Source: Bufo bufo (taxonomy: Eukaryota; Chordata; Amphibia; Anura; Bufonidae). Taken from it: DNA of 64,000 nucleotides. The stretch spans positions 45,972,323 through 46,036,322 of the forward strand of contig NC_053398.1 of the NCBI RefSeq assembly GCF_905171765.1, read 5' to 3'. Shown in pieces: positions 55,001 to 64,000 of the stretch. Position 1 is the first letter of the stretch; each line of letters opens with the position of its first letter. The position numbers and the translations under genes are program-made. The notes below the pieces were generated by a model that saw nothing but the letters and a program-made list of their open reading frames with translations, did not search any database and was not told the DNA's origin.

Positions 55001-56265
55001 TCAAGATGGCATTGGTGGGTGGAAATCCTGGCTGATCCATGCCTGATTCATCTTGAAAAAGGTCAGTCTCTCCCCATTTTGGGTGGACAGGCGAGTTCTT
55101 CTTGGGGTAACTACGGCCCCCGTCGCACTAAACACCCACTCTGATGTCACAATACTGGCCGGGCAGGACAACTTTTCCAGGGCAAACTCTGCCAGTTGCG
55201 GACACAAATCCAGTTTAGCTGCCCAGTAGTCCAGCGGATCTTCAATGTGGGGTGGCAGTGTGCTGTCCAAGTATGCCACTACCTGCTGGTTCAGGTCCTG
55301 CTCCAGGTCTAGCTGCTGCTGCTGGTGAGTAGTTTCTTCACTAGGCGGGTCAAGAAAGCTGCACAACAGGGACTCTAGACTCAAGTTGCTGCTGATGGAG
55401 CTGAAACTGCTCCTACCCCCTCACTCTGCCACAGCAGCCATGGTAGAGGAACGTGAGCGTAGAGGGTCCCCCCGGTGAGATCTGCGAGAGGATGGACGAT
55501 GGTGCAGATGGGCAGTGGCCAACTGACTACATAGGATGTCTCTATAGTAGTTCAGCTTGTACTCCCTCTCAGCGGGTGTAAAAAAGGCCCCCATTTTGGA
55601 CAGTAGCAAGGGTCCAACAAGGTGGAGAGCCAGAAGTCACCCCTCTGCCGAATGGTGACAATTCAGCTGTCACTACGCAAGCAAGTGAGCATGCATTGGG
55701 CCATTTGTGCAAGTGATTCGGAGGGACTCCCTGCATCTATCTCCACTGCATACTGCAATGGTGTGTCTGGGTCCTCTGCCTCGTCGTCCTCATCACCCTG
55801 TAGCTCCTCTGGCTGCTCCTGCTCCTCCACTCCTGTCACCTGTGTAGAAAAAACACCCATTTCGCTACACATTGCTTGTGCTCCAATGTCCTCCTCCTCC
55901 TCCAGTTCAACCCCAACAGGGCTCATGTGGCCGTGAGATCTAGGCGCCATGTCTCCAGTCCCCTGACCAGCCAGATTTACTAGCATCTGTTCCAAGACAT
56001 GAAACAGTGGAATGACATCGTTCATCCCGTAGTCCTGGCGACTAACAAATAACGTATATACATATAATACTTCTCTGGCTGAGGGAACACAAAAAAACAG
56101 AGGCAGGTTGAGGACAGGTGAGGGCACAGTGCCTGCTCCCAGGCCATTCCAACTAAGGTTTGTGTCTGACGAACCCACTGAATCTTGGCTGGGGGTGTGT
56201 GATGTCACTTGGGACGAAGTGGATGACCAAGTCAACCATTGAAGAACCGCTGAGTTTCTGGTCAA
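55001..56265 (-). pseudogene. hAT transposase C-terminal half (element C)
   Basis: Minus-strand frames 56265-55663, 55609-55421 and 55384-55001 make up the end of an hAT transposase. It runs from a region with DVIPLFHVLEQMLVNLAGQG and a long acidic insertion segment, through SESLAQMAQCMLTCLRSDS, to the dimerisation domain DYWAAKLDLCPQLAEFALEK, LSCPASIVTSEWVFSATGAV and VTPRRTRLSTQN. Unlike element B, this copy keeps the domain's conserved tail. The N-terminal two thirds are absent: beyond 56265 comes a CR1 fragment and then arrays. Several frame breaks make it inactive. Confidence 0.85.
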
Positions 56266-56391
56266 GACACGACCCTATACAAACGCTTATACCGGGAGCT
56301 CAGGCCTCTCACTGCGACTTGTACTGCCATGACCCCTTACTCTGCTGAGACCTGTGCCTGCGTCAGAAACATTTAGGCCTCTGCCACTCCC

Positions 56392-56841
56392 CTGTTGGAG
56401 AGAGTTCAGAGAAGAGCTACTAAACTAGTACATGGATTGCAGGATAAAACTTACCAGGAAAGATTAAAGGACCTTAACATGTATAGCTTGGAAGAAAGAC
56501 GAGGCAGAGGGGATATGATGGAAACTTTTAAATACATAAAGGGAATCAACAAGGTAAAAGAAGAGAAAATATTTAAAAGAAGAAAAACTGCTACAAGAGG
56601 ACATAGTTTAAAATTAGAGGGGCAAAGGGTTAAAAGTAATATCAGGAAGCATTACTTTACTGAGAGAGTAGTGGATGCATGGAACAGCCTTCCTGCAGAA
56701 GTGGTAGCTGCAAATACAGTGAAGGAGTTTAAGCATGCATGGGATAGGCATAAGGCCATCCTTCATATAAGATAGGGCCAAGGGCTATTCATAGTATTCA
56801 GTTCTTATCTGCCAACACATTCTATGTTTCTATGTTTCTGT
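56392..56841 (+). mobile_element. CR1 LINE 3' fragment
   Basis: A 126-residue frame (56395-56775) reads ERVQRRATKLVHGLQDKTYQ, MYSLEERRGRGDMMETFKYI and VVDAWNSLPAEVVAANTV. This is the end of a CR1-type reverse transcriptase protein, and the tail is made of TTCTATG repeats (56818-56840), the CR1 3' signature. It is 5'-truncated and nearly identical to the end of the fragment at 61337-62131. Confidence 0.88.
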
Positions 56842-56929
56842 GCAGGGCCTGGCACTTCTCTGTCTGGCATACTGTTAGATCAAATAAAAAAGAAAAAAAA
56901 AGTCTGTAATCTTCTCACTTCACCACACA

Positions 56930-57130
56930 ACGGCTAATAAGCCATTTTTTGTTCCACTAATACACGGCAAAAAGGGCTCTAGAACATATAACTGCACCGC
57001 TGAACGGCGAATAGGCCCTTATTTTTTCCACAACGGCAAATATATATTTTTTGCCACTAATACACGCCAAAAAGAGCTTTAGAACATATAACTGCACCGC
57101 TGAACAGCAGATATATATTTTTTGCCACTA
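56930..57130 (+). repeat. 72 bp tandem array of element C, part 1
   Basis: Units with CCACTAATACACGCCAAAAA, GGGCTTTAGAACATATAACT, GCACCGCTGAACGGCAAATA and a T-run. Interrupted at 57131 by the palindrome. Confidence 0.85.
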
Positions 57131-57132
57131 TA

Positions 57133-59431
57133 CAGTAGGTGAACCCGATTTTGTGTCAATCTCGCCGTATTTCTCGGCGAGATTGAGCACATACGAGCCC
57201 CATCGCGGGAGCCAGCGCCGAGCTGGCTTGCCGCGATGGAGAGCAAGCGCGTCATAGAAGAGGCGGGAGATCCGACTTGGATTCCCGCCAATTCTACACG
57301 TGTGCGGCGTTTGTTATGAATCCTGAGGGGGAAGTCCCCGCCGGATTTTAAATAAAAATCCGGCCTGGGTCCCGCCCTCAGGAGCATACCGGGCCCTTAG
57401 GTCTGTTATGGGTTGTAAGGAGAGCCCCCCCTACGCCGAAAAAAAACGGCGTAGGGGGTCCCCCTACAATCCATACCAGACCCGTATCCAAAGCACGCTA
57501 CCCGGCCAGCCAGGAAGGGAGTGGGGACGAGCGAGCGCCCCCCCCCCCTCCTGAGCCGTACCAGGCTGCATGCCCTCAACATGGGGGGTTGGGTGCTCTG
57601 GGGCAGGGGGCGCACTGCGGCCCCCCCACCTCAGAGCACCCTGTCCCCATGTTGATGAGGACAGGGCCCCTTCCCGACAACCCTGGCCGTTGGTTGTCGG
57701 GGTATGCGGGCGGGAGGCTTAACGGAATCTGGGAGCCCCCTTTAATAAGGGGGGCCCCCAGATACCGGCCCCCCACCCTAAGTGAATGAGTATGGGGTAC
57801 ATCGTACCCCTACCCATTCACCTGCAAGAAAAGTGGTAAAAACACAAATAAACCACACAGTGTATTAAAATATTTTATTTTTCTGCTCCGGAGGCCGCCC
57901 CCTGTCTTCTTTATTAGCTCTTTTACCAGGGGGGGCTCTTCTTCTTCCGATATCCCGACGGGTCTTCTCCGCTATCCGGGGGGGTCTTCTCAACTCTCCG
58001 GGGTTCTCCTTCTGTCTTCTCCTTCTGTCTTGTTGTCTCCTTCTGTCTTCTGTCTCCGGGGGGGGCTCTTCTTCTTCCGATATCCCGACGGGTCTTCTCC
58101 GCTATCCGGGGGGGTCTTCTCAACTCTCCGGGGTTCTCCTTCTGTCTTCTCCTTCTGTTCTTCTTCTGTCTTCTCCTTCCTTCTTGTTGTCTCGGCGCAC
58201 CCCGGTTCTTCGTCTCGCGAGACTCGGCGCACCCCGATTCTTCTCTCTGTTGTTGACTCGGCGCACCCCGGTTCTTCGTCTCGCGAGACTCGGCGCACCC
58301 CGATTCTTCGTCTCGCGAGATGAAGAACCGGGGTGCGCCGAGTCAACAACAGAGAGAAGAATCGGGGTGCGCCGAGACAACAAGAAGGAAGGAGAAGACA
58401 GAAGAAGAACAGAAGGAGAAGACAGAAGGAGAACCCCGGAGAGTTGAGAAGACCCCCCCGGATAGCGGAGAAGACCCGTCGGGATATCGGAAGAAGAAGA
58501 GCCCCCCCCGGAGACAGAAGACAGAAGGAGACAACAAGACAGAAGGAGAAGACAGAAGGAGAACCCCGGAGAGTTGAGAAGCCCCCCCCGGATAGCGGAG
58601 AAGACCCGTCGGGATATCGGAAGAAGAAGAGCCCCCCCTGGTAAAAGAGCTAATAAAGAAGACAGGGGGCGGCCTCCGGAGCAGAAAAATAAAATATTTT
58701 AATACACTGTGTGGTTTATTTGTGTTTTTACCACTTTTCTTGCAGGTGAATGGGTAGGGGTACGATGTACCCCATACTCATTCACTTAGGGTGGGGGGCC
58801 GGTATCTGGGGGCCCCCCTTATTAAAGGGGGCTCCCAGATTCCGTTAAGCCTCCCGCCCGCATACCCCGACAACCAACGGCCAGGGTTGTCGGGAAGGGG
58901 CCCTGTCCTCATCAACATGGGGACAGGGTGCTCTGAGGTGGGGGGGCCGCAGTGCGCCCCCTGCCCCAGAGCACCCAACCCCCCATGTTGAGGGCATGCA
59001 GCCTGGTACGGCTCAGGAGGGGGGGGGGGGCGCTCGCTCGTCCCCACTCCCTTCCTGGCTGGCCGGGTAGCGTGCTTTGGATACGGGTCTGGTATGGATT
59101 GTAGGGGGACCCCCTACGCCGTTTTTTTCGGCGTAGGGGGGGCTCTCCTTACAACCCATAACAGACCTAAGGGCCCGGTATGCTCCTGAGGGCGGGACCC
59201 AGGCCGGATTTTTATTTAAAATCCGGCGGGGACTTCCCCCTCAGGATTCATAACAAACGCCGCACACGTGTAGAATTGGCGGGAATCCAAGTCGGATCTC
59301 CCGCCTCTTCTATGACGCGCTTGCTGGGATGTGCTGTCGCTATCCCAGTGAGTGCGAGATCTCGGCACCACGTCGCCGAGTATCAGCGCGACGCTGTCGT
59401 GCTGAAAGCACAATCTCACAAACACCTACTG
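57133..59431. mobile_element. 2.3 kb giant palindrome with TA target duplication
   Basis: The ends CAGTAGGTG and CACCTACTG are inverted and flanked by TA (57131-57132 and 59432-59433); removing it restores the 72 bp array unit. Arms of over 1 kb (about 57240-58315 and 58316-59328) are nearly exact complements with the centre at TCTCGCGAGA (58311-58320). Within each arm a block of about 130 bp (CTTCTTCTTCCGATATCCCG, GGGTCTTCTCAACTCTCCGG) occurs twice. CAGT ends and TA suggest a Tc1/mariner MITE; no transposase is present. Confidence 0.82.
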
Positions 59432-60060
59432 TACATGCCAAAAAGGGCTTTAGAGCATATAACTACACCGCTGAACCGCAAATATATTTTTTGCCACTAA
59501 TACACGCCAAAAAGGGCTTTAGAACATATAACTGCACCGCTGAACAGCAAATATATTTTTTTTGCCACTAATACACGCCAAAAAGGGCTTTAGAGCATAT
59601 AACTACACCGCTGAACCGCAAATATATTTTTTGCCACTAATACATGCCACAAAAGGCTTTAGAACATATAACTACATCGCTAAATGGCAAATATGTAATT
59701 TTTTGCCTCTAATACACGCCAAAAAAGGCTGTAATTTTCTCACTTCATCACACAACGGCAAATACTTTTTTTTGTGCCACTAATACAAGCCAGAAAGGGC
59801 TTTAGAACATATAGCTGCACCGCTGAACGGCAAATATATATTTTTTTGCCACTAATACATACCAAAAAGGGCTTTAGAACATATAACCGCACCGCTGAAC
59901 GGCAAATACTTTTTTTGTCCCGCTAATACACGCTAAAAAGGTCTTTAGAACATATAACTGCACCGCTGAACGGCAAATAGTCCCTTATTTTTTTCCACTT
60001 ATACACGCCACAAAAGGCTTTAGAACATATAACTGCACCGCTGAACGGCAAATATATATA
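59432..60060 (+). repeat. 72 bp tandem array of element C, part 2
   Basis: About nine units of the array at 56930, ended by the DD37E insertion at TA (60059-60060). Confidence 0.88.
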
Positions 60061-60278
60061 CACTGCGTGCAGAATTATTAGGCAAATGAGTATTTTGACC
60101 ACATCATCCTCTTTATGCGTGTTGTCTTACTCCAAGCTGTATAGGCTCGAAAGCCTACTACCAATTAAGCATATTAGGTGATGTGCATCTCTGTAATGAG
60201 AAGGGGTGTGGTCTAATGACATCAACACCCTATATTAGGTGTGCATAAATATCAGGCAACTTCCTTTCCTTTGGCAAA

Positions 60279-61274
60279 ATGGGTCAAAAGAAAGACTTGA
60301 TAGGCTCAGAAAAGTCAAAAATTGTGAGATATCTTGCAGAGGGATGCAGCACTCTTAAAATTGCAAAGCTTCTGAAGCGTGATCATCGAACAATCAAGCG
60401 TTTCATTCAAAATAGTCAACAGGGTCGCAAGAAGTGTGTGGAAAAACCAAGGTGCAAAATAACTGCCCATGAAATGAGAAAAGTCAAGCGTGCAGCTGCC
60501 AAGATGCCACTTGCCACCAGTTTGGCCATATTTCAGAGCTGCAACATCACTGGAGTGCCCAAAAGCACAAGGTGTGCAATACTCAGAGACATGGCCAAGG
60601 TAAGAAAGGCTGAAAGACGACCACCACTGAACAAGACACATAAGCTGAAACGTCAAGACTGGGCCAAGAAATATCTCAAGACTGATTTTTCTAAGGTTTT
60701 ATGGACTGATGAAATGAGAGTGAGTCTTGATGGGCCAGATGGATGGGCCCGTGGCTGGATTGGTAAAGGGCAGAGAGCTCCAGTCCGACTCAGACGCCAG
60801 CAAGGGGCTGGTATCATCAAAGATGAGCTTGTGGGGCCTTTTCGGGTTGAGGATGGAGTCAAGCTCAACTCCCAGTCCTACTGCCAGTTTCTGGAAGACA
60901 CCTTCTTCAAGCAGTGGTACAGGAAGAAGTCTGCATCCTTCAAGAAAAACATGATTTTCATGCAGGACAATGCTCCATCACACGCGTCCAAGTACTCCAC
61001 AGCGTGGCTGGCAAGAAAGGGTATAAAAGAAGAAAATCTAATGACATGGCCTCCTTGTTCACCTGATCTGAACCCCATTGAGAACCTGTGGTCCATCATC
61101 AAATGTGAGATTTACAAGGAGGGAAAACAGTACACCTCTCTGAACAGTGTCTGGGAGGCTGTGGTTGCTGCTGCACGCAATGTTGATGGTGAACAGATCA
61201 AAACACTGACAGAATCCATGGATGGCAGGCTTTTGAGTGTCCTTGCAAAGAAAGGTGGCTATATTGGTCACTGA
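60279..61274 (+). CDS. DD37E Tc1/mariner transposase, open but internally deleted (331 aa)
   Basis: The frame is uninterrupted from MGQKKDLIGS to a stop and encodes a cut-and-paste transposase. Residues 1-110 are the two-part helix-turn-helix DNA-binding region (ILxx-type helices such as STLKIAKLLKRDHRTIKRFI). The DDE core has D144 in WTDE, D230 in MQDN and E268 in PIENLW; 37 residues separate the last two, hence DD37E, the signature of the TRT family of vertebrate Tc1-like elements. Compared with the truncated copy at 2501-3111, 21 bases are missing after LRRQQG (residue 176), removing the GGGVLVW glycine-rich core strand. The frame survives but the fold is probably damaged. The ATG lies 18 bp after the inner repeat. 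Confidence 0.9.
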   Translation: MGQKKDLIGSEKSKIVRYLAEGCSTLKIAKLLKRDHRTIKRFIQNSQQGRKKCVEKPRCKITAHEMRKVKRAAAKMPLATSLAIFQSCNITGVPKSTRCAILRDMAKVRKAERRPPLNKTHKLKRQDWAKKYLKTDFSKVLWTDEMRVSLDGPDGWARGWIGKGQRAPVRLRRQQGAGIIKDELVGPFRVEDGVKLNSQSYCQFLEDTFFKQWYRKKSASFKKNMIFMQDNAPSHASKYSTAWLARKGIKEENLMTWPPCSPDLNPIENLWSIIKCEIYKEGKQYTSLNSVWEAVVAAARNVDGEQIKTLTESMDGRLLSVLAKKGGYIGH

Positions 61275-61336
61275 TTTGTTTTTGTTTTGTTTTTGAATGT
61301 CAGAAATGTATATTTGTGAATGTTAAGATGTTATAT

Positions 61337-62131
61337 GTAATATGTAATGTGGATAAGTGCAAGATAATGCACCTGGGGCGTAAAAACCCAAGGGCAGAAT
61401 ATAGAATATTTGACACAGTCCTGACCTCAGTATCTGAGGAAAGGGATTTAGGAGTAATTATTTCAGAAGACTTAAAGGTGGGAAGACAATGTAATAGAGC
61501 AGCACGAAATGCCAGCAGAATGCTTGGATGTATAGGGAGAGGTATAAGCAGTAGAAAGAGTGAAGTGCTTATGCCGCTGTACAGAACACTGGTGAGACCT
61601 CACTTGGAGTATTGTGCGCAGTACTGGAGGCCATATCTCCAGAAGGATATAGATACTCTAGAGAGAGTTCAGAGAAGAGCTACTAAACTAGTACATGGAT
61701 TGCAGGATAAAACTTACCAGGAAAGGTTAAAGGACCTTAATATGTATAGCTTGGAAGAAAGAAGAGACAGAGGGGATATGATAGAAACTTTTAAATACAT
61801 AAAGGGAATCAACTCGGTAAAGGAAGAGAGCATATTTAAAAGAAGAAAAACTACCACAAGAGGACACAGTTTTAAATTAGAGGGGCAAAGGTTTAAAAGT
61901 AATATAAGGAAGTATTACTTTACTGAGAGAGTAGTGGATGCATGGAATAGCCTTCCTGCAGAAGTGGTAGCTGCAAATACAGTGAAGGGGTTTAAGCATG
62001 CATGGGATAGGCATAAGGCCATCCTTCATATAAGATAGGGCCGGGGGCTATCCATAGTATTCAGTATATTGGGCAGACTAGATGGGCCAAATGGTTCTTA
62101 TCTGCCGACACATTCTATGTTTCTATGTTTC
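61337..62131 (+). mobile_element. CR1 LINE 3' fragment inside the DD37E element
   Basis: The insertion sits between TATAT copies (61332-61336 and 62132-62136); the other DD37E copy shows the uninterrupted GATGTTATATTGGTTTC. It ends in TTCTATG repeats. It is 5'-truncated (795 bp) and lies in the same orientation as the host element, downstream of its stop codon. Confidence 0.93.
61349..62038 (+). pseudogene. CR1 ORF2 C-terminal part
   Basis: About 229 residues in one frame, from NVDKCKIMHLGRKNP through ERDLGVIISEDLKVGRQC, LYRTLVRPHLEYCAQYW, LERVQRRATKLVHGLQ, FTERVVDAWNSLPAEVV to DRHKAILHIR and a stop. This is the region after the catalytic reverse transcriptase motifs (thumb and C-terminal part) of CR1-type ORF2. 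The endonuclease and the catalytic FADD box are outside the retained part. The frame is undamaged, which points to a fairly recent insertion. It cannot mobilise itself. Confidence 0.88.
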
Positions 62132-62402
62132 TATATTGGTTTCACTGGTAAAAATAAATAATTGAAATGGGTATATATTTGTTTTTTGTTAAGTTGCCTA
62201 ATAATTATGCACAGTAATAGTCACCTGCACACACAGATATCCCCCTAAAATAGCTAAAACTAAAAACAAACTAAAAACTACTTCCAAAAATATTCAGCTT
62301 TGATATTAATGAGATTTTTGGGTTCATTGAGAACATGGTTGTTGTTCAATAATAAAATTAATCCCCAAAAATACAACTTGCCTAATAATTCTGCACTCCC
62401 TG

Positions 62403-62545
62403 TATATGCCACTAATACATGCCAAAAAGGGCTGTCATTTTCTCACTTCACTACACAACAGCTAATAATCCCTTTTTTCACACTAATACACGCCAAAAAT
62501 GCTTTAGAACATATAACTGCACCGTGCAAGGGCAAATAAGATGTA
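62403..62545 (+). repeat. 72 bp tandem array of element C, part 3
   Basis: Two last, decayed units (CCACTAATACATGCCAAAAA and CACTAATACACGCCAAAAAT) to the right of the DD37E element. Confidence 0.8.
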
Positions 62546-62887
62546 GAAAAATGTCCTTGTAATAAACCATGTTAATGGCTGTATCAAACAGCACTTGCAC
62601 CCCAATACCAAGAACAGTTTGCTGAAATTATTGAGCTGTATAATGGCAATTTGGATCCGCAGTCAGTGCAGCAAGGTGTAATAGGATTGTTCCTATTTTC
62701 CAGGCTGTAAACTCCCCTACTGAACACTGTTCTTTGCTTTCATGTCCTAACATTTGCAGCAGCCATTTTAGGAAAAAATTCGATTTGTTACCACGAAGCA
62801 TGAAGAAATTCGGATTCGGTGCGAATCAAATTTTTCCTCAAATTCGGATCGAATTCCACTTTGTCAACTTTGATTCGCTCATCTCCA
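62546..62887 (-). other. 5' terminal region of hAT element C
   Basis: Non-coding sequence from the array to the element end. The last 130 bases contain alternating AAATTCG/CGAATTT words, as at the opposite end near 52090-52180. Confidence 0.7.
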
Positions 62888-62895
62888 ATCTAAAC

Positions 62896-63210
62896 CAATC
62901 CATTGTAGCTCTGGCTGTATGTTTATGTTCTGCCCCAGCCTCAAGTCTTTTGCAGCCTCTTTTGTCTTGTATTTAGCTCCATCTCTCTTCCCATCAACGC
63001 TGACCAGCTTCCCTGTCCCTGCTGTAGAAAAGCATCCCCATAGCATGATGCTGCCTCCACCATGTTTCACGGTGGGGATGGTGTGCTCAGGGTAATGTGC
63101 ACTGTTAGCTTTTCACCACACGTAGCATTTTGTATTAACACCAAAAAGTTTAATTTTGGTCTCATCTAACTAGAGCACCTTCTTCCACATGTTTGCTTTG
63201 TCCTCTACAT
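62896..63210 (-). pseudogene. Tc1 transposase middle piece
   Basis: On the minus strand [34 protein letters not shown] and AAKDLRLG are the core strand region of a Tc1 transposase. The part with the second aspartate (QQDND-type) is deleted and the text continues into ATMDWF and, across element C, SPDLNPIENLW. It belongs to the Tc1 element of 50524-63771. Confidence 0.75.
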
Positions 63211-63358
63211 TAGTGTTCCTCAACTCCAGTCCTCAGGGCCCACCTACCAGTCTTGATTTGAGAATTTCCCACAGATGAATACCTGAGGTAAGTCCTGATG
63301 CACTGACACTAATTATAATCACCTGCTCAATACTAAGGCCTGGAGTTGAGGAACCCTG
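63211..63358. mobile_element. hAT MITE (148 bp) inside the Tc1 element
   Basis: The ends TAGTGTTCCTCAACTCCAG and CTGGAGTTGAGGAACCCTG are inverted. The flanks CTCTACAT and CCCTACAT form an 8 bp duplication with one mismatch, and joining them restores Tc1 sequence. Confidence 0.85.
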
Positions 63359-63858
63359 CCCTACATGGCTTGTGGCAAACTGCAAATGGGACTTCTTATG
63401 GCTTGCTTTCAAAAATGGATTTCTTCTTTCCACTCTTCCATAAAGGCCAGATTTGTGGAGTACACAAATCTGGCCTTTACAAAGTTGTCCTGTGGACTCT
63501 ATTTACTAATTAGGTGACTTCTGAAGGCAATTGGTCACACTGGATTTTATTTAGGGTTATCAGAGTACAGGGGCCTGAATACAAATGCATGCCACATTTT
63601 TCTGATTTTTATTTATTGTAGACCATGTATCATTTTCTTTTCCCCTAACACATACTTTCTACTTTGTGTTGGTCTATCACATAAAATCCAATAAAATACA
63701 TTTAAGTTTGTGGGTGTAACATAAAAAATGTGGAAAGGTTCAAAAACTATGAGTACTTATTCAAGGCGCTGTATATTTTCTTTAGATTTTACTAGACTTC
63801 GGGGTAGGAGCTGGATGAAACATGGATTATATTTCAGTAAACTTCCTCAAAGCTCTTA

Positions 63859-64000
63859 AGGGGGTTTGCCCATGTACAACATTTATCACCTATCGACAGG
63901 ATAGGCCAAAAATGTATGATTACTGGGGTCCGACTACTGCACCCCAACAATCTTGAAACCTTTATGTGAACAGAGTGATAGTGTGCTTACGTGACCACCG
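63859..64000 (+). mobile_element. MITE start, cut by the right edge
   Basis: AGGGGGTTTGCCCATGTACA followed by ACCTATCGACAGGATAGG resembles the common frog MITE start also seen at 24098 (AAAGGGGTTGGCCCATCTTG). The other end is outside the window. Confidence 0.5.

Larger units (their letters stand above)
60061..62402 (+). mobile_element. DD37E (TRT-type) Tc1/mariner element with CR1 inside
   Basis: The ends CACTGCGTGCAGAATTATTA and CTGCACTCCCTG (complement CAGGGAGTGCAG) lie between TA duplications (60059-60060 and 62403-62404) in the 72 bp array. Each end has a second, inner copy of the repeat: GTGTGCATAAATATCAGGCA (about 60239) and TTGCCTAATAATTATGCACA (about 62203), the IR/DR layout of Tc1 elements. 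Without the CR1 insertion it is about 1.54 kb. Confidence 0.93.
52080..62887 (-). mobile_element. hAT element C (10.8 kb), holding five insertions
   Basis: The ends TAGAGATGAGCGAATTTC and GATTCGCTCATCTCCA are inverted and flanked by a perfect 8 bp duplication ATCTAAAC (52072-52079 and 62888-62895); the flanks join to Tc1 sequence. Its own parts are two tandem arrays and the C-terminal portion of a minus-strand transposase, so its 5' end is at the right. Insertions: LTR-like 53340-54613, CR1 56392-56841, palindrome 57133-59431, DD37E element 60061-62402 and the CR1 inside that. Confidence 0.92.
50524..63771 (-). mobile_element. Tc1-like element split by an LTR-like insertion, hAT element C and a MITE
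   Basis: The left end CAGTGCCTTGAAC follows TA (50522-50523) and the right end TTCAAGGCGCTG precedes TA (63772-63773). Removing the three insertions with their duplications leaves about 1.14 kb of a Tc1 element in minus orientation. Transposase pieces read in the correct order: ...[20 protein letters not shown] near 63070, then ATMDWF..., and SPDLNPIENLWQD near 50890. It is shorter than an intact Tc1, so it also carries internal deletions. Confidence 0.85.

Noticed and set aside
57990..58644. Several frames of 85-119 residues rich in R, E and P
   Set aside because: They lie in the arms of the 2.3 kb palindrome, mirror each other on both strands and contain duplicated blocks.

Overview
The window looks like nuclear DNA from a frog or toad (Anura). 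There is no operon-like organisation. The few genes are split by GT-AG introns, and most of the sequence is transposable elements: hAT, Tc1/mariner, short Harbinger-like inverted-repeat elements, CR1 LINE tails, a Penelope-like element and LTR-like solo insertions. The repeat mix and the resemblance of two gene fragments to vertebrate genes suggest an amphibian. This is inference from remembered families; no database was searched.

Genes. (1) A PKC-like AGC protein kinase gene on + (16340-20731, five exons, 398 aa) appears intact; a 2.33 kb hAT-like element sits in intron 2. (2) An exon resembling exon 1 of AGPAT5 (15038-15253) has a scrambled stretch that suggests two compensating frameshifts. 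(3) Two candidate exons on - (39621-39750 and 35910-35981) have good splice sites but no identity. All other protein-like sequence belongs to transposons.

Layout. 1-1629: 3' part of an hAT element. 2499-3439: truncated DD37E Tc1-like element. 4190-about 12020: hAT element A, its internal tandem array split by an LTR-like insertion (5926-9055) that itself holds a 2.2 kb palindrome (6115-8312). 12-16 kb: short inverted-repeat elements and the AGPAT5-like exon. 16-21 kb: kinase gene. 21-25.6 kb: MITEs, a 730 bp palindrome and another LTR-like insertion. 26-28.6 kb: decayed Penelope-like element between inverted terminal repeats carrying hammerhead-like motifs. 28.6-32.6 kb: hAT and Tc1 fragments stitched together. 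32.6-40 kb: AT-rich, fewer elements, candidate minus-strand exons. 40-50 kb: non-autonomous hAT holding hAT element B (42866-50028). 50.5-63.8 kb: a nested stack in which a Tc1 element holds an LTR-like insertion and the 10.8 kb hAT element C; C in turn holds a second LTR-like insertion, a CR1 tail, a 2.3 kb palindrome and a DD37E element that contains another CR1 tail.

Many boundaries rest on visible target-site duplications: 8 bp for hAT, TA for Tc1, TTA/TAA for the Harbinger-like elements, 4-5 bp for the LTR-like ones. I found no evidence of a new defence, secretion or metabolic system. The most interesting items are the datable nested stacks, the giant palindromes, the tandem arrays inside every hAT copy, the ribozyme-like motifs of the Penelope element, the internally deleted but open DD37E transposase, and the unidentified minus-strand exons.
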